NCBI GenBank assembly: GCA_028693055.1
Contig: JAQUWD010000009.1
Location: 1-64,000, forward strand
From: Eubacteriales bacterium
GTDB taxonomy: Bacteria; Bacillota; Clostridia; Christensenellales; Aristaeellaceae
Reading direction: 5' to 3'
DNA length: 64,000 nucleotides
Shown here: positions 23,643-32,510 of the stretch, one piece after another
Layout of the letters: each line of letters starts with the position of its first letter
Numbering within the stretch: position 1 is the stretch's first letter
Position numbers and translations under genes: made by a program
The notes under the pieces: model-generated
The model's input: only the letters and a program-made list of their open reading frames with translations
Databases searched by the model: none
What the model was told of the DNA's origin: nothing

Positions 23643-24368
23643 ATGCAAATTCATCTTTATGATCATGCCGAACAGGTCGGACAGGCTGCCGCTACTTTAA
23701 TCGCCGCGCAGGTAATTTCCAAGCCTGATTCTGTTCTAGGTTTGGCTACAGGTTCTACCCCCATTCCCACCTACCAAGCCCTAATCAAAATGTATCGGGA
23801 TGGCGTGCTAGATTTTTCTAAGGTGCGCACCTTTAATTTGGACGAATACTGCAAGCTGCCCATCGATCACGAGTGCAGCTATCATAGCTTTATGAGGGAG
23901 CAGCTCTTCGACCATATCAACCTTCCCCTTGACCATACCAGAGTACCGAACGGCAATGCCGAAAACCTCCAAGAAGAGGGCGCGAACTACGATATGGCCA
24001 TCTCCCGAGCCGGCGGCATCGATATTCAGGTGCTGGGCATTGGACGCAACGGTCATATCGGCTTTAACGAGCCAGCCAACGCCTTCGTCTACGGCTGCCA
24101 CGTGGTCAATTTAACCCAGAGCACCATCGAGGCAAACCGTCGCTTTTTTGACAGTGAGGACGACGTACCCCGTCAAGCCATCAGCCTAGGCATTGGTAGC
24201 ATTATGAACGCCCGCAAGGTGCTTTTGCTAGCGACCGGCGAGGATAAGGCGCAGGCCATCCGCGATGCGATTTACGGCGATATCAATCCCAAAACGCAAG
24301 CCAGTATTTTGCGTACCCATCCCGACGTTATCTTCCTGCTGGACAAGGCTGCCGCAGGGTTACTATAA
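23643..24368 (+). CDS. nagB: Glucosamine-6-phosphate deaminase
   Basis: NagB converts glucosamine 6-phosphate to fructose 6-phosphate and ammonia, feeding amino sugars into glycolysis. The 241-residue length fits Gram-positive NagB. Motifs seen are LATGSTPIPTY (phosphate loop), the catalytic NLDEYCKL (Asp and Glu), GIGRNGHIGFNEP with the catalytic His, and LLLATGEDKAQAI. GAGGAGGG precedes the ATG at 23643; an in-frame extension of 31 codons lacks a ribosome site. It is monocistronic, with a strong promoter, and converges on the ANTAR gene. Confidence 0.95.
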   Translation: MQIHLYDHAEQVGQAAATLIAAQVISKPDSVLGLATGSTPIPTYQALIKMYRDGVLDFSKVRTFNLDEYCKLPIDHECSYHSFMREQLFDHINLPLDHTRVPNGNAENLQEEGANYDMAISRAGGIDIQVLGIGRNGHIGFNEPANAFVYGCHVVNLTQSTIEANRRFFDSEDDVPRQAISLGIGSIMNARKVLLLATGEDKAQAIRDAIYGDINPKTQASILRTHPDVIFLLDKAAAGLL

Positions 24369-24418
24369 CCATCATTTTTACAAAATAATACAGTTTCTAT
24401 TAGCAAGCCATCCATGTC

Positions 24419-24994
24419 CTACAGCTCAAAGCGCCGGATCAGCTCTTTAGCCACCCGCAGCTTAGGCAAGCGCATATCCATGGCTTGCTTTTCTATGGCG
24501 CGGTGGGCTTCCTCCTCGCTTAGGTGCATATGCTGAATAAGAAGGCATTTGGCACGATCTACCGTTCGGATTTCTTCCAAGCGATTTTGCAGCTTTTCGT
24601 ACTGTGCGCCCAAGGTTTTCAGACGATTGCGCATAGCTACGCCCAGCTGAAGCGTTTGGGTAAAAAGCTGCGGATTCAGCGGCTTTGTCACGACTAATAC
24701 CCCGGCTTCGGTAGCGGGGGTGAAAACCATGCTCAGCAATTCGGCTTTAATCAGCAAAATGACCGCCGAGGTAGATTTCTGGCATAGCTCGATAGCCAGC
24801 TCAAGGCCGCTTTCATCCGGAAGCGGGGCATTGATTACAACCACTGCAAAGCTCTGCCGGGCGATGATTCGCCGGGCTTCTCCGCCATTTAGCACGATGC
24901 ATTCATCAATGAAATCCGCATCCGCCAATAACGGCTTTAGCTTATCGGCTCCTCGACCGCCGGGAAACACCAATAGAACTCCATTGTCACTCAA
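24419..24994 (-). CDS. ANTAR-domain RNA-binding antiterminator with pseudo-receiver
   Basis: A 191-residue protein with an N-terminal receiver-like domain, a coiled linker (~115-135) and a C-terminal ANTAR domain (VDRAKCLLIQHMHLSEEEAHRAIEKQAMD, ~140-190). ANTAR proteins bind paired RNA hairpins and prevent formation of a terminator. The receiver lacks the usual acidic pair at its start (VFPGG instead of VDDE), and the phosphoacceptor position is Asn55 (VVVINAPLPD), so it is probably not phosphorylated in the normal way. The start is TTG 24994; a stop codon lies two codons before it. It follows the glutamine synthetase-like gene after 37 bp and is likely co-transcribed with it. Confidence 0.85.
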   Translation of the reverse strand: MSDNGVLLVFPGGRGADKLKPLLADADFIDECIVLNGGEARRIIARQSFAVVVINAPLPDESGLELAIELCQKSTSAVILLIKAELLSMVFTPATEAGVLVVTKPLNPQLFTQTLQLGVAMRNRLKTLGAQYEKLQNRLEEIRTVDRAKCLLIQHMHLSEEEAHRAIEKQAMDMRLPKLRVAKELIRRFEL

Positions 24995-25031
24995 GGCTCA
25001 TCGCTCTCCCTTCCCGCATAGTGTAAGGGGA

Positions 25032-26303
25032 TCAGTAGCGTAGGAGCTGCTTTTGGAGCCATCGGTCTTTTTCGTCAGGGCTCAAATCAGCCAATTTTTC
25101 TGCGCGAGTAAAATAGCATTCTCGCACGGAAGCAGGAAGCACCGCTTTAACGAATTCACTTTCTCGCGCCAGCCTAAGCGCCTGCGACATGGAAAGGGGC
25201 AACGTTTCCTCGCCGCCTTGGCCAATTTCATCCGGTAGGTTTTCCGCCATGCCCTCCAGCGCCGCGTGAATCAATAGCGCAAAGCCAAGATACACGTTCA
25301 TGGTAGGATCGGCGCTGCTCAGCTGCATGCGCGCAAAATGCTCTTGCGGTTGAGGAATCCATAGAGCGCTGGTTTCGCGGCGGAACGACCAGCGCAGATA
25401 GCGGAAAAAAGCGTCCTCGCCGCAGAGCCGATCGTAACTGTTGGGCTGTGGATTTAAGAACAAAGTGATTTCGGGCAATCTGCGCAGCACACCCGCCATA
25501 GCTTGACGTGCCTCCCGACTCAGGCTGCCGTTCTCCATGCGAAACAGATTCACGTCCCCTCGATAAAAGGACAGCCCTACATGAAGGCCGTTACCGATTT
25601 CTCCCGCTAAGGGCTTGGGCATGAAGGTGGCATGTACGCCATAGCGGGGCGCAATGGAGCGTACCGCATGGACAAAGCCTACATAATGGTCGGCGGCGCT
25701 TAAGGGCTCCGCGCGGTGGAAATCCACCTCGTTCTGCCCCCGTCCCCGCTCGTGATGGCTGCTTTCCGGGCGCATGTTCATCTGCTCCAGCATCAGACAA
25801 ATTTCCCGGCGCACGTCCTCGCACTGATCCAGCGGCGCAACATCCAGATAGCCGCCGTTGTCATGGGGCTCCATGGTTGGCTGTCCCCGGTCATCCATGT
25901 TAAAAAGATAAAATTCGCAATCCGTTCCGATTCGTACATCCAGTCCCTTATCGGCGGCGCGCTCCACCGCCTTGCGCAGCAAAGCGCGGCTGTCGGCCTC
26001 CACAGGCATGCCGTCGCCTGTGGTCAAGTCGCAAATCATACGGCAAACCCGGCCCGATTGAGGCCGCCAAGGCAGCATGCATAGCGTGTCCGCATCAGGT
26101 TTCAAAAGCAAATCGCCGTCGGTAATCCCCCGACAGCCCTCTACCGCCATCGCGTCAAAAGCAATGCCTTCCTCCAACGCTTGGGTGAGCTGGTCGGGCA
26201 ATATGGCAATATTCTTCAGCTGACCAAAAAGATCGGTAAAAGTCAAGCGAATAAACTTTACGTCGTTTTCCTCAATAAATTGCAAAACCTCGTATGCAAG
26301 CAT
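25032..26303 (-). CDS. Glutamine synthetase-like protein with altered active site
   Basis: A 423-residue protein with the type I glutamine synthetase fold: N-terminal β-grasp (FIRLTFTDLFGQLKNIAI), then HHERGRGQNEVDF (Glu185, Glu192), GNGLHVGLSF (His241) and NPQPNSYDRL. Against the Salmonella enzyme, by remembered alignment, Glu129 is Asp128, Glu131 is kept (Glu130), Glu357 is Gln327, Arg359 is Ser and Arg344 is Trp. Several metal- and phosphate-binding residues are thus changed, so ATP-dependent glutamine formation is doubtful. It may use another substrate or act as a nitrogen sensor. The ATG at 26303 has AAGGGGTGG upstream. A terminator hairpin lies only 22 bp before the ATG and an ANTAR antiterminator gene follows. 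Confidence 0.8.
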   Translation of the reverse strand: MLAYEVLQFIEENDVKFIRLTFTDLFGQLKNIAILPDQLTQALEEGIAFDAMAVEGCRGITDGDLLLKPDADTLCMLPWRPQSGRVCRMICDLTTGDGMPVEADSRALLRKAVERAADKGLDVRIGTDCEFYLFNMDDRGQPTMEPHDNGGYLDVAPLDQCEDVRREICLMLEQMNMRPESSHHERGRGQNEVDFHRAEPLSAADHYVGFVHAVRSIAPRYGVHATFMPKPLAGEIGNGLHVGLSFYRGDVNLFRMENGSLSREARQAMAGVLRRLPEITLFLNPQPNSYDRLCGEDAFFRYLRWSFRRETSALWIPQPQEHFARMQLSSADPTMNVYLGFALLIHAALEGMAENLPDEIGQGGEETLPLSMSQALRLARESEFVKAVLPASVRECYFTRAEKLADLSPDEKDRWLQKQLLRY

Positions 26304-26324
26304 GACGCGGCCACCCCTTTCAGA

Positions 26325-26367
26325 CAAAAAACGTCAGCCCATAATACCATAGGCTGACGTTTTTTTA
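26325..26367 (-). terminator. Terminator between P-type ATPase and glutamine synthetase-like gene
   Basis: The arms AACGTCAGCC and GGCTGACGTT form a perfect 10-bp stem with a 12-nt loop, flanked by A and T runs so it works in either direction. It lies 17 bp after the ATPase stop and 22 bp before the synthetase start, leaving no room for a promoter between them. The synthetase must be reached by read-through or from a promoter inside the ATPase gene. Confidence 0.85.
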
Positions 26368-26383
26368 CAGTTCTTTTCGTGTA

Positions 26384-28732
26384 TCAAGCTTGGGCTTTCT
26401 GTTCTGCCTCTCCTTGGTGAAACCGCCCGATTGCTTTTCCCAGCAAGATCTGCAGCGGCAGACCTAGCGCGCCTAAAATCGTAAGCACCCACCATTGGCT
26501 GCCGGTAATAGCGGTTAAATAGAAAACCTGAGGGAAGAAAAGGGCGCAGACGGTGAAGAGCCCTGCCACCAGCAGCACAATACCTCCACGCAGCCAATTT
26601 AAAGGCATGCAGGTCAATAAAAGCACGAACACGCTAGAACCGCCCGCAAGCAAGGTGCATAAGGTACTGACCGTCCCGTCGTCATACCCTAACGCGTTTT
26701 GCAGGCACAATACCACAAGGACCTGCAATGCGATGCAGATGCCCCCCGGCAAAGCCCGAGTGATGATATTGCGCAAGAAGTTGCCCTTCACACGTTCGCT
26801 GCTGGGCTGCAAAGCCAGCACCAGCGACGGCGCGCCCACCGTCAGGGAGCTAATCAACGTCAGCTGAATCGGCGCGAAGGGATAAATAAAGGGCAAACCC
26901 AGCAGCAATAGAGAGATCAAAATGCTATAGATATTCTTCACCAGAAACAGCGCCGAGGCCCGGGTAATATTGTTGATGACCCGCCGCCCTTCCAGCAGAA
27001 TCTGAGGCATTGCATCAAAGCCTCCGCCAAGCAGCGTCATTTGTGCCACTCGACAAGCCGCGTCGCTGCCGCCTGCCATTGCTAAGGAGCAGTTTGCAGT
27101 TTTTAGGGCGGGAATATCATTCACGCCGTCGCCCATCATGGCGACGCTGTGCCCATCCTCCTGCATCGCACGGATCAGCTCCCGCTTATCCTCCGGGGAT
27201 ACTCGGCCGAAAATGGTATATTCCCTACTCAAGGCGGCATAATCCTTTTCACCCTCCACAGCAGACAGGTCAATCAGCGCTTCGGCATTGGGCAGCCCGG
27301 CGCTTTTCGCCACGCAGGATACCGTCAGCGGACTGTCGCCGGAAAGCACCTTCAAGGTTACACCCTGCTCCCCAAAATAACGAACCGTCTCCTTCACCTT
27401 CGGACGCAGCGCATCCTCCATGGAAAAGAGCGCCAAAAACTGTAGCTTGTCTGGCAAGCTCGTCTCGCCGTCAACAAGGCTGGGAGCTTCTTCGCTACGC
27501 ATCAGCGCTACCACCCGAAGCCCGGTAGCCGCCAGCTCCTGTGCCTTTCCAAGTTCCTCCCCTTGCAGCAATCGCTCCGGCGCGCCCAATACAACGCTGC
27601 CCAACCCATCGAAGCGTGCCAGCGACCATTTCCGCGCACTGGAAAACGCAATGATCTCCAGCGCCTTTTCTTCGGTGTGCTTCGGATACGCCTCCGCTAA
27701 AGCGGCTATCGTAGGGCTGTCATTTCCCAGTACAGACAAAAGCGCAGAGGTGCATTCCCGTATTTCTTCCTCCCCCACCCCGGGCGCTGGCGTGCATGCG
27801 TGAAAGCTCATCTGACCAGAGGTCAAGGTGCCGGTCTTATCCATGCACAGCGTATCTGTCCGGGCAAGGGATTCGATGCCATATTGCTCGTTCCCCAGCG
27901 TTTTTTTCCGTCCCAGCGTAACCACCCCATCCGCCAATGAAACGGAGGTCAGCAAAATCAAGCCCTCTGGAATCATCCCGATGACGGAGGCGACGGTTTT
28001 CACCAGCGCGTCGGCATGCGTTAGCTCCATAGCGGCCGTCTGCTTCCAATAAAGCAGCAAGCCCAAGGGCAGCAGCGCCATGGAGACATAGCGAATAATA
28101 CGGTTCATATCGCCCATCAGCACGCTGGAAGCCCTCTTCACCTTTCGGGCCGACATTTGCAGTCGGCCCATATAGCTTTCCGAACCAACCGACGTCAGCC
28201 GCGCCGTCAGGCTGCCCTCCACCAGATAGCTGCCGGAAAACAACGTATCGCCGACCCCCTTGCTCGTGGGAACGCTCTCACCGGTGAGAATGGACTCATC
28301 GACATGAGCCGTTCCCTCCAGCACCTGTGCATCGGCGGGAATCTGATCTCCTCGGCTCAGCAGCACCACATCATCCTGCACCAGCTCGTCCGGGGATAGC
28401 TCCATGGGAACGCCGTCGCGTAGGGTTTTCACCTTACCCAAGGATAGAAGCTGTAAGCGGTCATGGGTTTTCTTCGCTCTCAGCTCCTGAATGGTGCCAA
28501 TCAAGGCGTTGGAAATGACCACGCCCATAAACAGCATATTTCGATAGCTGCCCACCAACAAGAGCAGCACTGCTAGGATAACGTTGATCAAATTAAACAA
28601 AGTCAGTATGTTCCGGCACAGAATTTCGCCAACGCCGCCTTCCTTGGCTTTCGGCATGACGTTTCTGCGTCCCTCACGTATACGGTTTTCCACCTCTTCG
28701 CGGCTTAAGCCGCGTTTCTCATCTGTGTCCAT
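26384..28732 (-). CDS. P-type cation-transporting ATPase
   Basis: A 782-residue membrane pump. It has the actuator motif LTGES, M4 sequence IPEGLILL, phosphorylation site DKTGTLT (Asp298) and the hinge GDGVNDIPALK. The PEGL motif in M4 is the signature of the P2 (Ca2+/Na+,K+-like) group rather than heavy-metal pumps, which carry CPx. About ten hydrophobic segments can be counted, with six after the nucleotide domain. AAGGAG precedes the ATG at 28732, 16 bp after the sortase-peptidase stop, so the two are co-transcribed. The ion cannot be assigned; this compact bacterial subgroup is little characterised. Confidence 0.9.
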   Translation of the reverse strand: MDTDEKRGLSREEVENRIREGRRNVMPKAKEGGVGEILCRNILTLFNLINVILAVLLLLVGSYRNMLFMGVVISNALIGTIQELRAKKTHDRLQLLSLGKVKTLRDGVPMELSPDELVQDDVVLLSRGDQIPADAQVLEGTAHVDESILTGESVPTSKGVGDTLFSGSYLVEGSLTARLTSVGSESYMGRLQMSARKVKRASSVLMGDMNRIIRYVSMALLPLGLLLYWKQTAAMELTHADALVKTVASVIGMIPEGLILLTSVSLADGVVTLGRKKTLGNEQYGIESLARTDTLCMDKTGTLTSGQMSFHACTPAPGVGEEEIRECTSALLSVLGNDSPTIAALAEAYPKHTEEKALEIIAFSSARKWSLARFDGLGSVVLGAPERLLQGEELGKAQELAATGLRVVALMRSEEAPSLVDGETSLPDKLQFLALFSMEDALRPKVKETVRYFGEQGVTLKVLSGDSPLTVSCVAKSAGLPNAEALIDLSAVEGEKDYAALSREYTIFGRVSPEDKRELIRAMQEDGHSVAMMGDGVNDIPALKTANCSLAMAGGSDAACRVAQMTLLGGGFDAMPQILLEGRRVINNITRASALFLVKNIYSILISLLLLGLPFIYPFAPIQLTLISSLTVGAPSLVLALQPSSERVKGNFLRNIITRALPGGICIALQVLVVLCLQNALGYDDGTVSTLCTLLAGGSSVFVLLLTCMPLNWLRGGIVLLVAGLFTVCALFFPQVFYLTAITGSQWWVLTILGALGLPLQILLGKAIGRFHQGEAEQKAQA

Positions 28733-28748
28733 AGGGCGCTCCTTATTT

Positions 28749-30326
28749 TTATTGATTGACTTCCAGTATGTAGTGGGGCGATAAATTGCACTTGGCAGCA
28801 TTTTCTACTGAAATTCTCACCACGCCGGGCGCTAAAACCTCCACATAGTCGCCGGTGAGGTAGCTGGAATAATCGTTATCGCGCAAAGGGTCTAGAATGT
28901 ATACGTATTCATCGTCGGCAGCAGCCATCACAACGTAATGCCCCGTCTTTGTAAAGGGGCTACCACGGGTGGCGCAGCTAATGACAACGCGCTTTCCATT
29001 CCCCTCCTGCAGCATTTGAATAGCCTCGGCAGCGACTCGCGTCGTTGTGATACCAATTCCATAGACTTCGCACAGCTTTTCCAAAAAGCGCATGTTGGTG
29101 CCCTGTCCCGTACCACGGCTAAGGATTCCCCATTGATTGTTGCCGGTGGTAAAGCCCGCAACCGCCAACGGAAGGTAGCGCAAAAACTCCTCAGGCGTTT
29201 TTAGCTGATACTGGACATGGCTGCGGTTGCAGTATAGATTGTTGGCGGAGCAGGTACAGAAGGTATAGCCCGTTCCGCTTCCTGCATAGCTAGACAGCTT
29301 TGGCAGGTCGCTCTGTTCCACCAGATTGGCGATAGCCATAGCGGCGGCGGTAGGCCCGCAGCCCCCCTCGCCAAACTTACGTCGTTTGCCGGAATCCTTT
29401 GCCTCGTAACGAAGACCGTCCCATAGCTCGTCGTTTTGCGCATAGGTCATAAAGTCGCCCACTCCGTCGATAGTGACGAACCCATTCCGGGTGGTGCGTC
29501 GATCCATATCCAGCTTATTGATATCAATCTTGTTCTCGGTTTGATCGTTAACAGTGCGTATGCGCCCATAAAGCACATATCGCCGCCCGCGAGCCACGTT
29601 GCTATAAGTGACCAGTACCAGCAGACGATCATTCCATAAGGGCAGGCTGTCCGACGGGGCTTTCAAAGCGGACTCAGCCAATAGCTTTTCTAGGAATACT
29701 TCGTGCTCCGTCTCATTTTTCCGTGATGGAACCAGCCAAGAATTTGTATCATCCGTGGTCGTTTTCAGTACCGCGAACAGCTCCACCTGTTCGTTAGCCT
29801 GGGGAGTGAGCAGTAGAAAAGATGGATTTTCTTGATAATAGGACTGCTCCATATACTGACTTAGGCTGGCGAAAGCGCCGCTGCCCGCAGTACTGCTACC
29901 GTACAAATAGGTAACGCCGTCGGTAAAGCCGGACGAATTGCCGTAGTCCATGAAAACAGAACCCGTTCTGCTCTTGGAACCGTCATATAAATGGGTTATA
30001 TAATATTCATTGTCCGTTCCTTGCAAAATGGGCGCGTTCAAATCGCTGGATTCCTGAAAAACCCAACCTACAATGCTCCTGTTCAGCTGCTGCAAATAGG
30101 TAAAATCCACTGTGTATTGCACATCGGCTGTCGCTATCGACGACAGCTCCGAGAGATCTGTAGCGCTATTTTCCTTCAAGCTTGCAACAGCTTGTTCCTC
30201 TACTAAAGCCGTTTTAGCGGACGGCTGCGCCGCCAAGCAGCCGCCTTGGGGGAGAAGCGCGGCAATTGTCACAAAAGCGACGGCAAGCGCTCCAAACCGT
30301 CCCATTCCTGTTTTTTTCGCCTTCAA
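28749..30326 (-). CDS. Secreted fusion of inactive class B sortase domain and C39-family peptidase
   Basis: A 525-residue exported protein starting at TTG 30326 (GGAGG upstream). Residues 1-35 are a signal peptide ending in PQGGCLAA, possibly a lipobox-like site. Residues ~75-260 match the class B sortase fold (IVGWVFQE, NEYYITHLYDG, GSVFMDYGNS, VLYGRI). The catalytic His of the YGHN motif is Ser144 and the catalytic Cys of TLSTC is Tyr241; only the Arg remains. Residues ~310-525 are a papain-like peptidase_C39_2 domain with Cys323 in EGGCGPTAAA and His463 in TGHYVVM, apparently intact. It is probably a cell-surface cysteine peptidase with a sortase-derived binding module, co-transcribed with the P-type ATPase. 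Substrate unknown. Confidence 0.8.
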   Translation of the reverse strand: MKAKKTGMGRFGALAVAFVTIAALLPQGGCLAAQPSAKTALVEEQAVASLKENSATDLSELSSIATADVQYTVDFTYLQQLNRSIVGWVFQESSDLNAPILQGTDNEYYITHLYDGSKSRTGSVFMDYGNSSGFTDGVTYLYGSSTAGSGAFASLSQYMEQSYYQENPSFLLLTPQANEQVELFAVLKTTTDDTNSWLVPSRKNETEHEVFLEKLLAESALKAPSDSLPLWNDRLLVLVTYSNVARGRRYVLYGRIRTVNDQTENKIDINKLDMDRRTTRNGFVTIDGVGDFMTYAQNDELWDGLRYEAKDSGKRRKFGEGGCGPTAAAMAIANLVEQSDLPKLSSYAGSGTGYTFCTCSANNLYCNRSHVQYQLKTPEEFLRYLPLAVAGFTTGNNQWGILSRGTGQGTNMRFLEKLCEVYGIGITTTRVAAEAIQMLQEGNGKRVVISCATRGSPFTKTGHYVVMAAADDEYVYILDPLRDNDYSSYLTGDYVEVLAPGVVRISVENAAKCNLSPHYILEVNQ

Positions 30327-30453
30327 AGCATTCCTCCGTTAGGTATTAAGTTGCATCGTAGGGTTTCGCCATGGGGCGGAAAAACTCCTGCCCGTTTGGC
30401 TCATCAAGACCGTTTAGAGTGTGCTTCCACGTTGAATTGAAAAAAGCTGCATC

Positions 30454-30482
30454 TTGCATCCCAGCCCGTGACAAGCTATAAT
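30454..30482 (+). promoter_or_regulatory. Promoter of the β-propeller/CvpA operon
   Basis: TTGCAT (30454-30459), 17-bp spacer and perfect TATAAT (30477-30482), in the divergent region of 252 bp. Confidence 0.75.
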
Positions 30483-30578
30483 GAAAGTCGACGCGGATTG
30501 TACGCGCGGCAACAAACAGCGCCGCCGGTTCGTTTGATAAGCGAACCCTTTTAGGGCGGTCAGCATAAGGGAGCAAGC

Positions 30579-31736
30579 ATGCAAAGAGTAAAACCAAGGA
30601 TGAGCCGGGCCAAAGCCTTCGCCGTACTGATCGGTATCCTTGCGGTCATCGGCGGATTGATCTGGGGCGGTATTGCCATCTTCGGCAATCAATCCGTCAC
30701 CGGCATCAGTGTCTCTCAACTGCCGTGCCCCTCCAGCGATACCATTAAGCCCTTCGGTAATAACGTTCTGTATTACGATGGCATGAGTCTTCATTGCATG
30801 AGCGCCACCGGCGCGGTGCTATGGACCTTTCAGCTGGGGGCGGACGCCGGCTACGATTGCGATACGAAGCATATTGTCGCTTGGGTGGGCAGCACGGTTT
30901 ATGTGCTGGATCAAAGCGGTAATTCCTCTTATAACGACAATCTGGGAGAAGAAATCCAATTCGCCCGCATAGGCAACCAGTATATGGGCGCGGTTGTGGG
31001 AGAAACCAGCTCTCCACGGCTTCTGGTTAAGGATTTAACCGGCGCGCATATGGATGAAGAAGCCGACGCCTATAATCATCTCATCATTCTGGATTTAGGC
31101 TTTTACGGCCCCAATGGAGAGTATATGTGGACGCTAGCGCTGGACGTGTTCGGCACCGCCGCCAATACCACCCTAAACACCTTCGAAGTAGGAAAGATGA
31201 ATACCGGCGAGGTTGCCTTAGGCGAGTCCATCACCTACTCCGTGCTTTATGAAAACAATATGCTTCGCGTGATCAACACCCGCACCATGCTCACCTTCGA
31301 TTACCGGGGTACGGAGGATACCACCGCCAGCGTGCTGGTATACGGCTGGCAGCTTTTGGACCATGAGATTTCCGAACGAGGAAATGCGCTTATGCTTTTC
31401 GCGCCTACCTCCCAGTCGGAGAATCAGTATGATCTGCGGGAGCTGCGCTTGATTTCCGGCAGCAGCTTTGACAAGCGCTATAGCCTGCCCGATACCTGCA
31501 TTGGCGCAACGGTCTGGAACCGAACCATCTATGCGGTTTCCAGCACACAATTATTCCGAGCCGGCATGAGCGACCGCCGCTTTACGACCTATAATCTACC
31601 CCTACAGTACGAAGCGACCCGGCTATTGGGTACCCTAACTGACGGTCGAATCATCGTATCCTGCGACGAGGACGTCTACGTATTAACCTTACCCCATGGC
31701 ACGGCGCTTAACACGGGAGGAGGAACCGAGAATTGA
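30579..31736 (+). CDS. Membrane-anchored β-propeller-like protein (DUF5711-like)
   Basis: A 385-residue protein with one N-terminal transmembrane segment (residues ~12-34) and a short cytoplasmic basic tail; the rest should lie outside. The extracellular part has repeated β-rich segments reminiscent of PQQ/WD-type propeller blades (GAVLWTFQLG, GEYMWTLAL, TLTDGRIIVSCDEDVYVL). This matches an uncharacterised family found next to CvpA genes in clostridia. GGGAG precedes the ATG. Its stop overlaps the TTG start of the CvpA gene by 4 bp, pointing to a joint envelope function that I cannot specify. Confidence 0.7.
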   Translation: MQRVKPRMSRAKAFAVLIGILAVIGGLIWGGIAIFGNQSVTGISVSQLPCPSSDTIKPFGNNVLYYDGMSLHCMSATGAVLWTFQLGADAGYDCDTKHIVAWVGSTVYVLDQSGNSSYNDNLGEEIQFARIGNQYMGAVVGETSSPRLLVKDLTGAHMDEEADAYNHLIILDLGFYGPNGEYMWTLALDVFGTAANTTLNTFEVGKMNTGEVALGESITYSVLYENNMLRVINTRTMLTFDYRGTEDTTASVLVYGWQLLDHEISERGNALMLFAPTSQSENQYDLRELRLISGSSFDKRYSLPDTCIGATVWNRTIYAVSSTQLFRAGMSDRRFTTYNLPLQYEATRLLGTLTDGRIIVSCDEDVYVLTLPHGTALNTGGGTEN

Positions 31737-32446
31737 ACATCATTGACCTTGTGGCAATCGGACTGATAGCGGTTTGCTGCCTGTTTGGATTCTATCGCGG
31801 CTTTATCCAATCTGTGCTTCATCTGGGAGGAGGCCTGCTTTCGATTGTTGGCTCCTTTCTGCTCTATCCCCATATGGCGGATATCGTCAGTTCCAACACA
31901 GACATCACCCGAATGATCAGCACCTATACGGATTCCCGCAGTCTTTTGGGAGATTTGGATTTAAGCAGCCAGACGGTAAGCCAGCTAGCCGCCGCCAATG
32001 TGACGCAGGTGGTGGAAAAAGCAAACCTGCCCGAGCCTATCGGCACGCTGCTGAAGCACAATCTGACCCAGCAGGTATTCAGTCCCTTGGGAAGCTTAGC
32101 CACCACGGTAGGCGATTACGTCAATCAGACCATCCTAAGCGTGAGCATCAATGTACTTAGCTTTCTCATATGCTTTGCCCTCTGCTTTATTGTTCTGGCT
32201 ATCATAACCAATCTGCTTCGGGCGGTTTTCCGTTTCCCGGTGTTAAAGCATCTGGACTGGCTGGTAGGCGGCGCCTTTGGGCTATTGCTGGGCGTGCTGA
32301 TTTGCTATGTGGTATTCGCCGCGCTCCCGCTTTTGGAAAGCGTCGTTCCCCTAGAAGATTTTCGAACGCTGGTGGATCAGAGCACCTTGGCGAAAACCTT
32401 TGAAAATAGCAATTTGATTATATCGATCATGAACCGTAAGCTATAG
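31733..32446 (+). CDS. CvpA-family membrane protein
   Basis: A 237-residue protein with four hydrophobic segments (residues ~5-20, 25-45, 145-170, 180-205) and the family opening IDLVAIGLIAVCCLFGFYRGFIQSV. CvpA proteins were first linked to colicin V production and are now seen as envelope-homeostasis proteins. The start is TTG 31733 with GGGAGGAGG upstream, overlapping the previous stop. A terminator follows within 60 bp, so the operon has two genes. Confidence 0.85.
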   Translation: MNIIDLVAIGLIAVCCLFGFYRGFIQSVLHLGGGLLSIVGSFLLYPHMADIVSSNTDITRMISTYTDSRSLLGDLDLSSQTVSQLAAANVTQVVEKANLPEPIGTLLKHNLTQQVFSPLGSLATTVGDYVNQTILSVSINVLSFLICFALCFIVLAIITNLLRAVFRFPVLKHLDWLVGGAFGLLLGVLICYVVFAALPLLESVVPLEDFRTLVDQSTLAKTFENSNLIISIMNRKL

Positions 32447-32470
32447 CAGAAAGAATTGGATTATAAAGGA

Positions 32471-32510
32471 AGCGTGTGGAAAAGGCATCGCCCGTTCCAC
32501 ACGCTATTTA
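32471..32510 (+). terminator. Terminator of the CvpA operon
   Basis: GCGTGTGGAA (32472-32481) and TTCCACACGC (32495-32504) form a perfect 10-bp stem; TATTTATG follows. It lies between convergent genes and may serve both. Confidence 0.7.
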
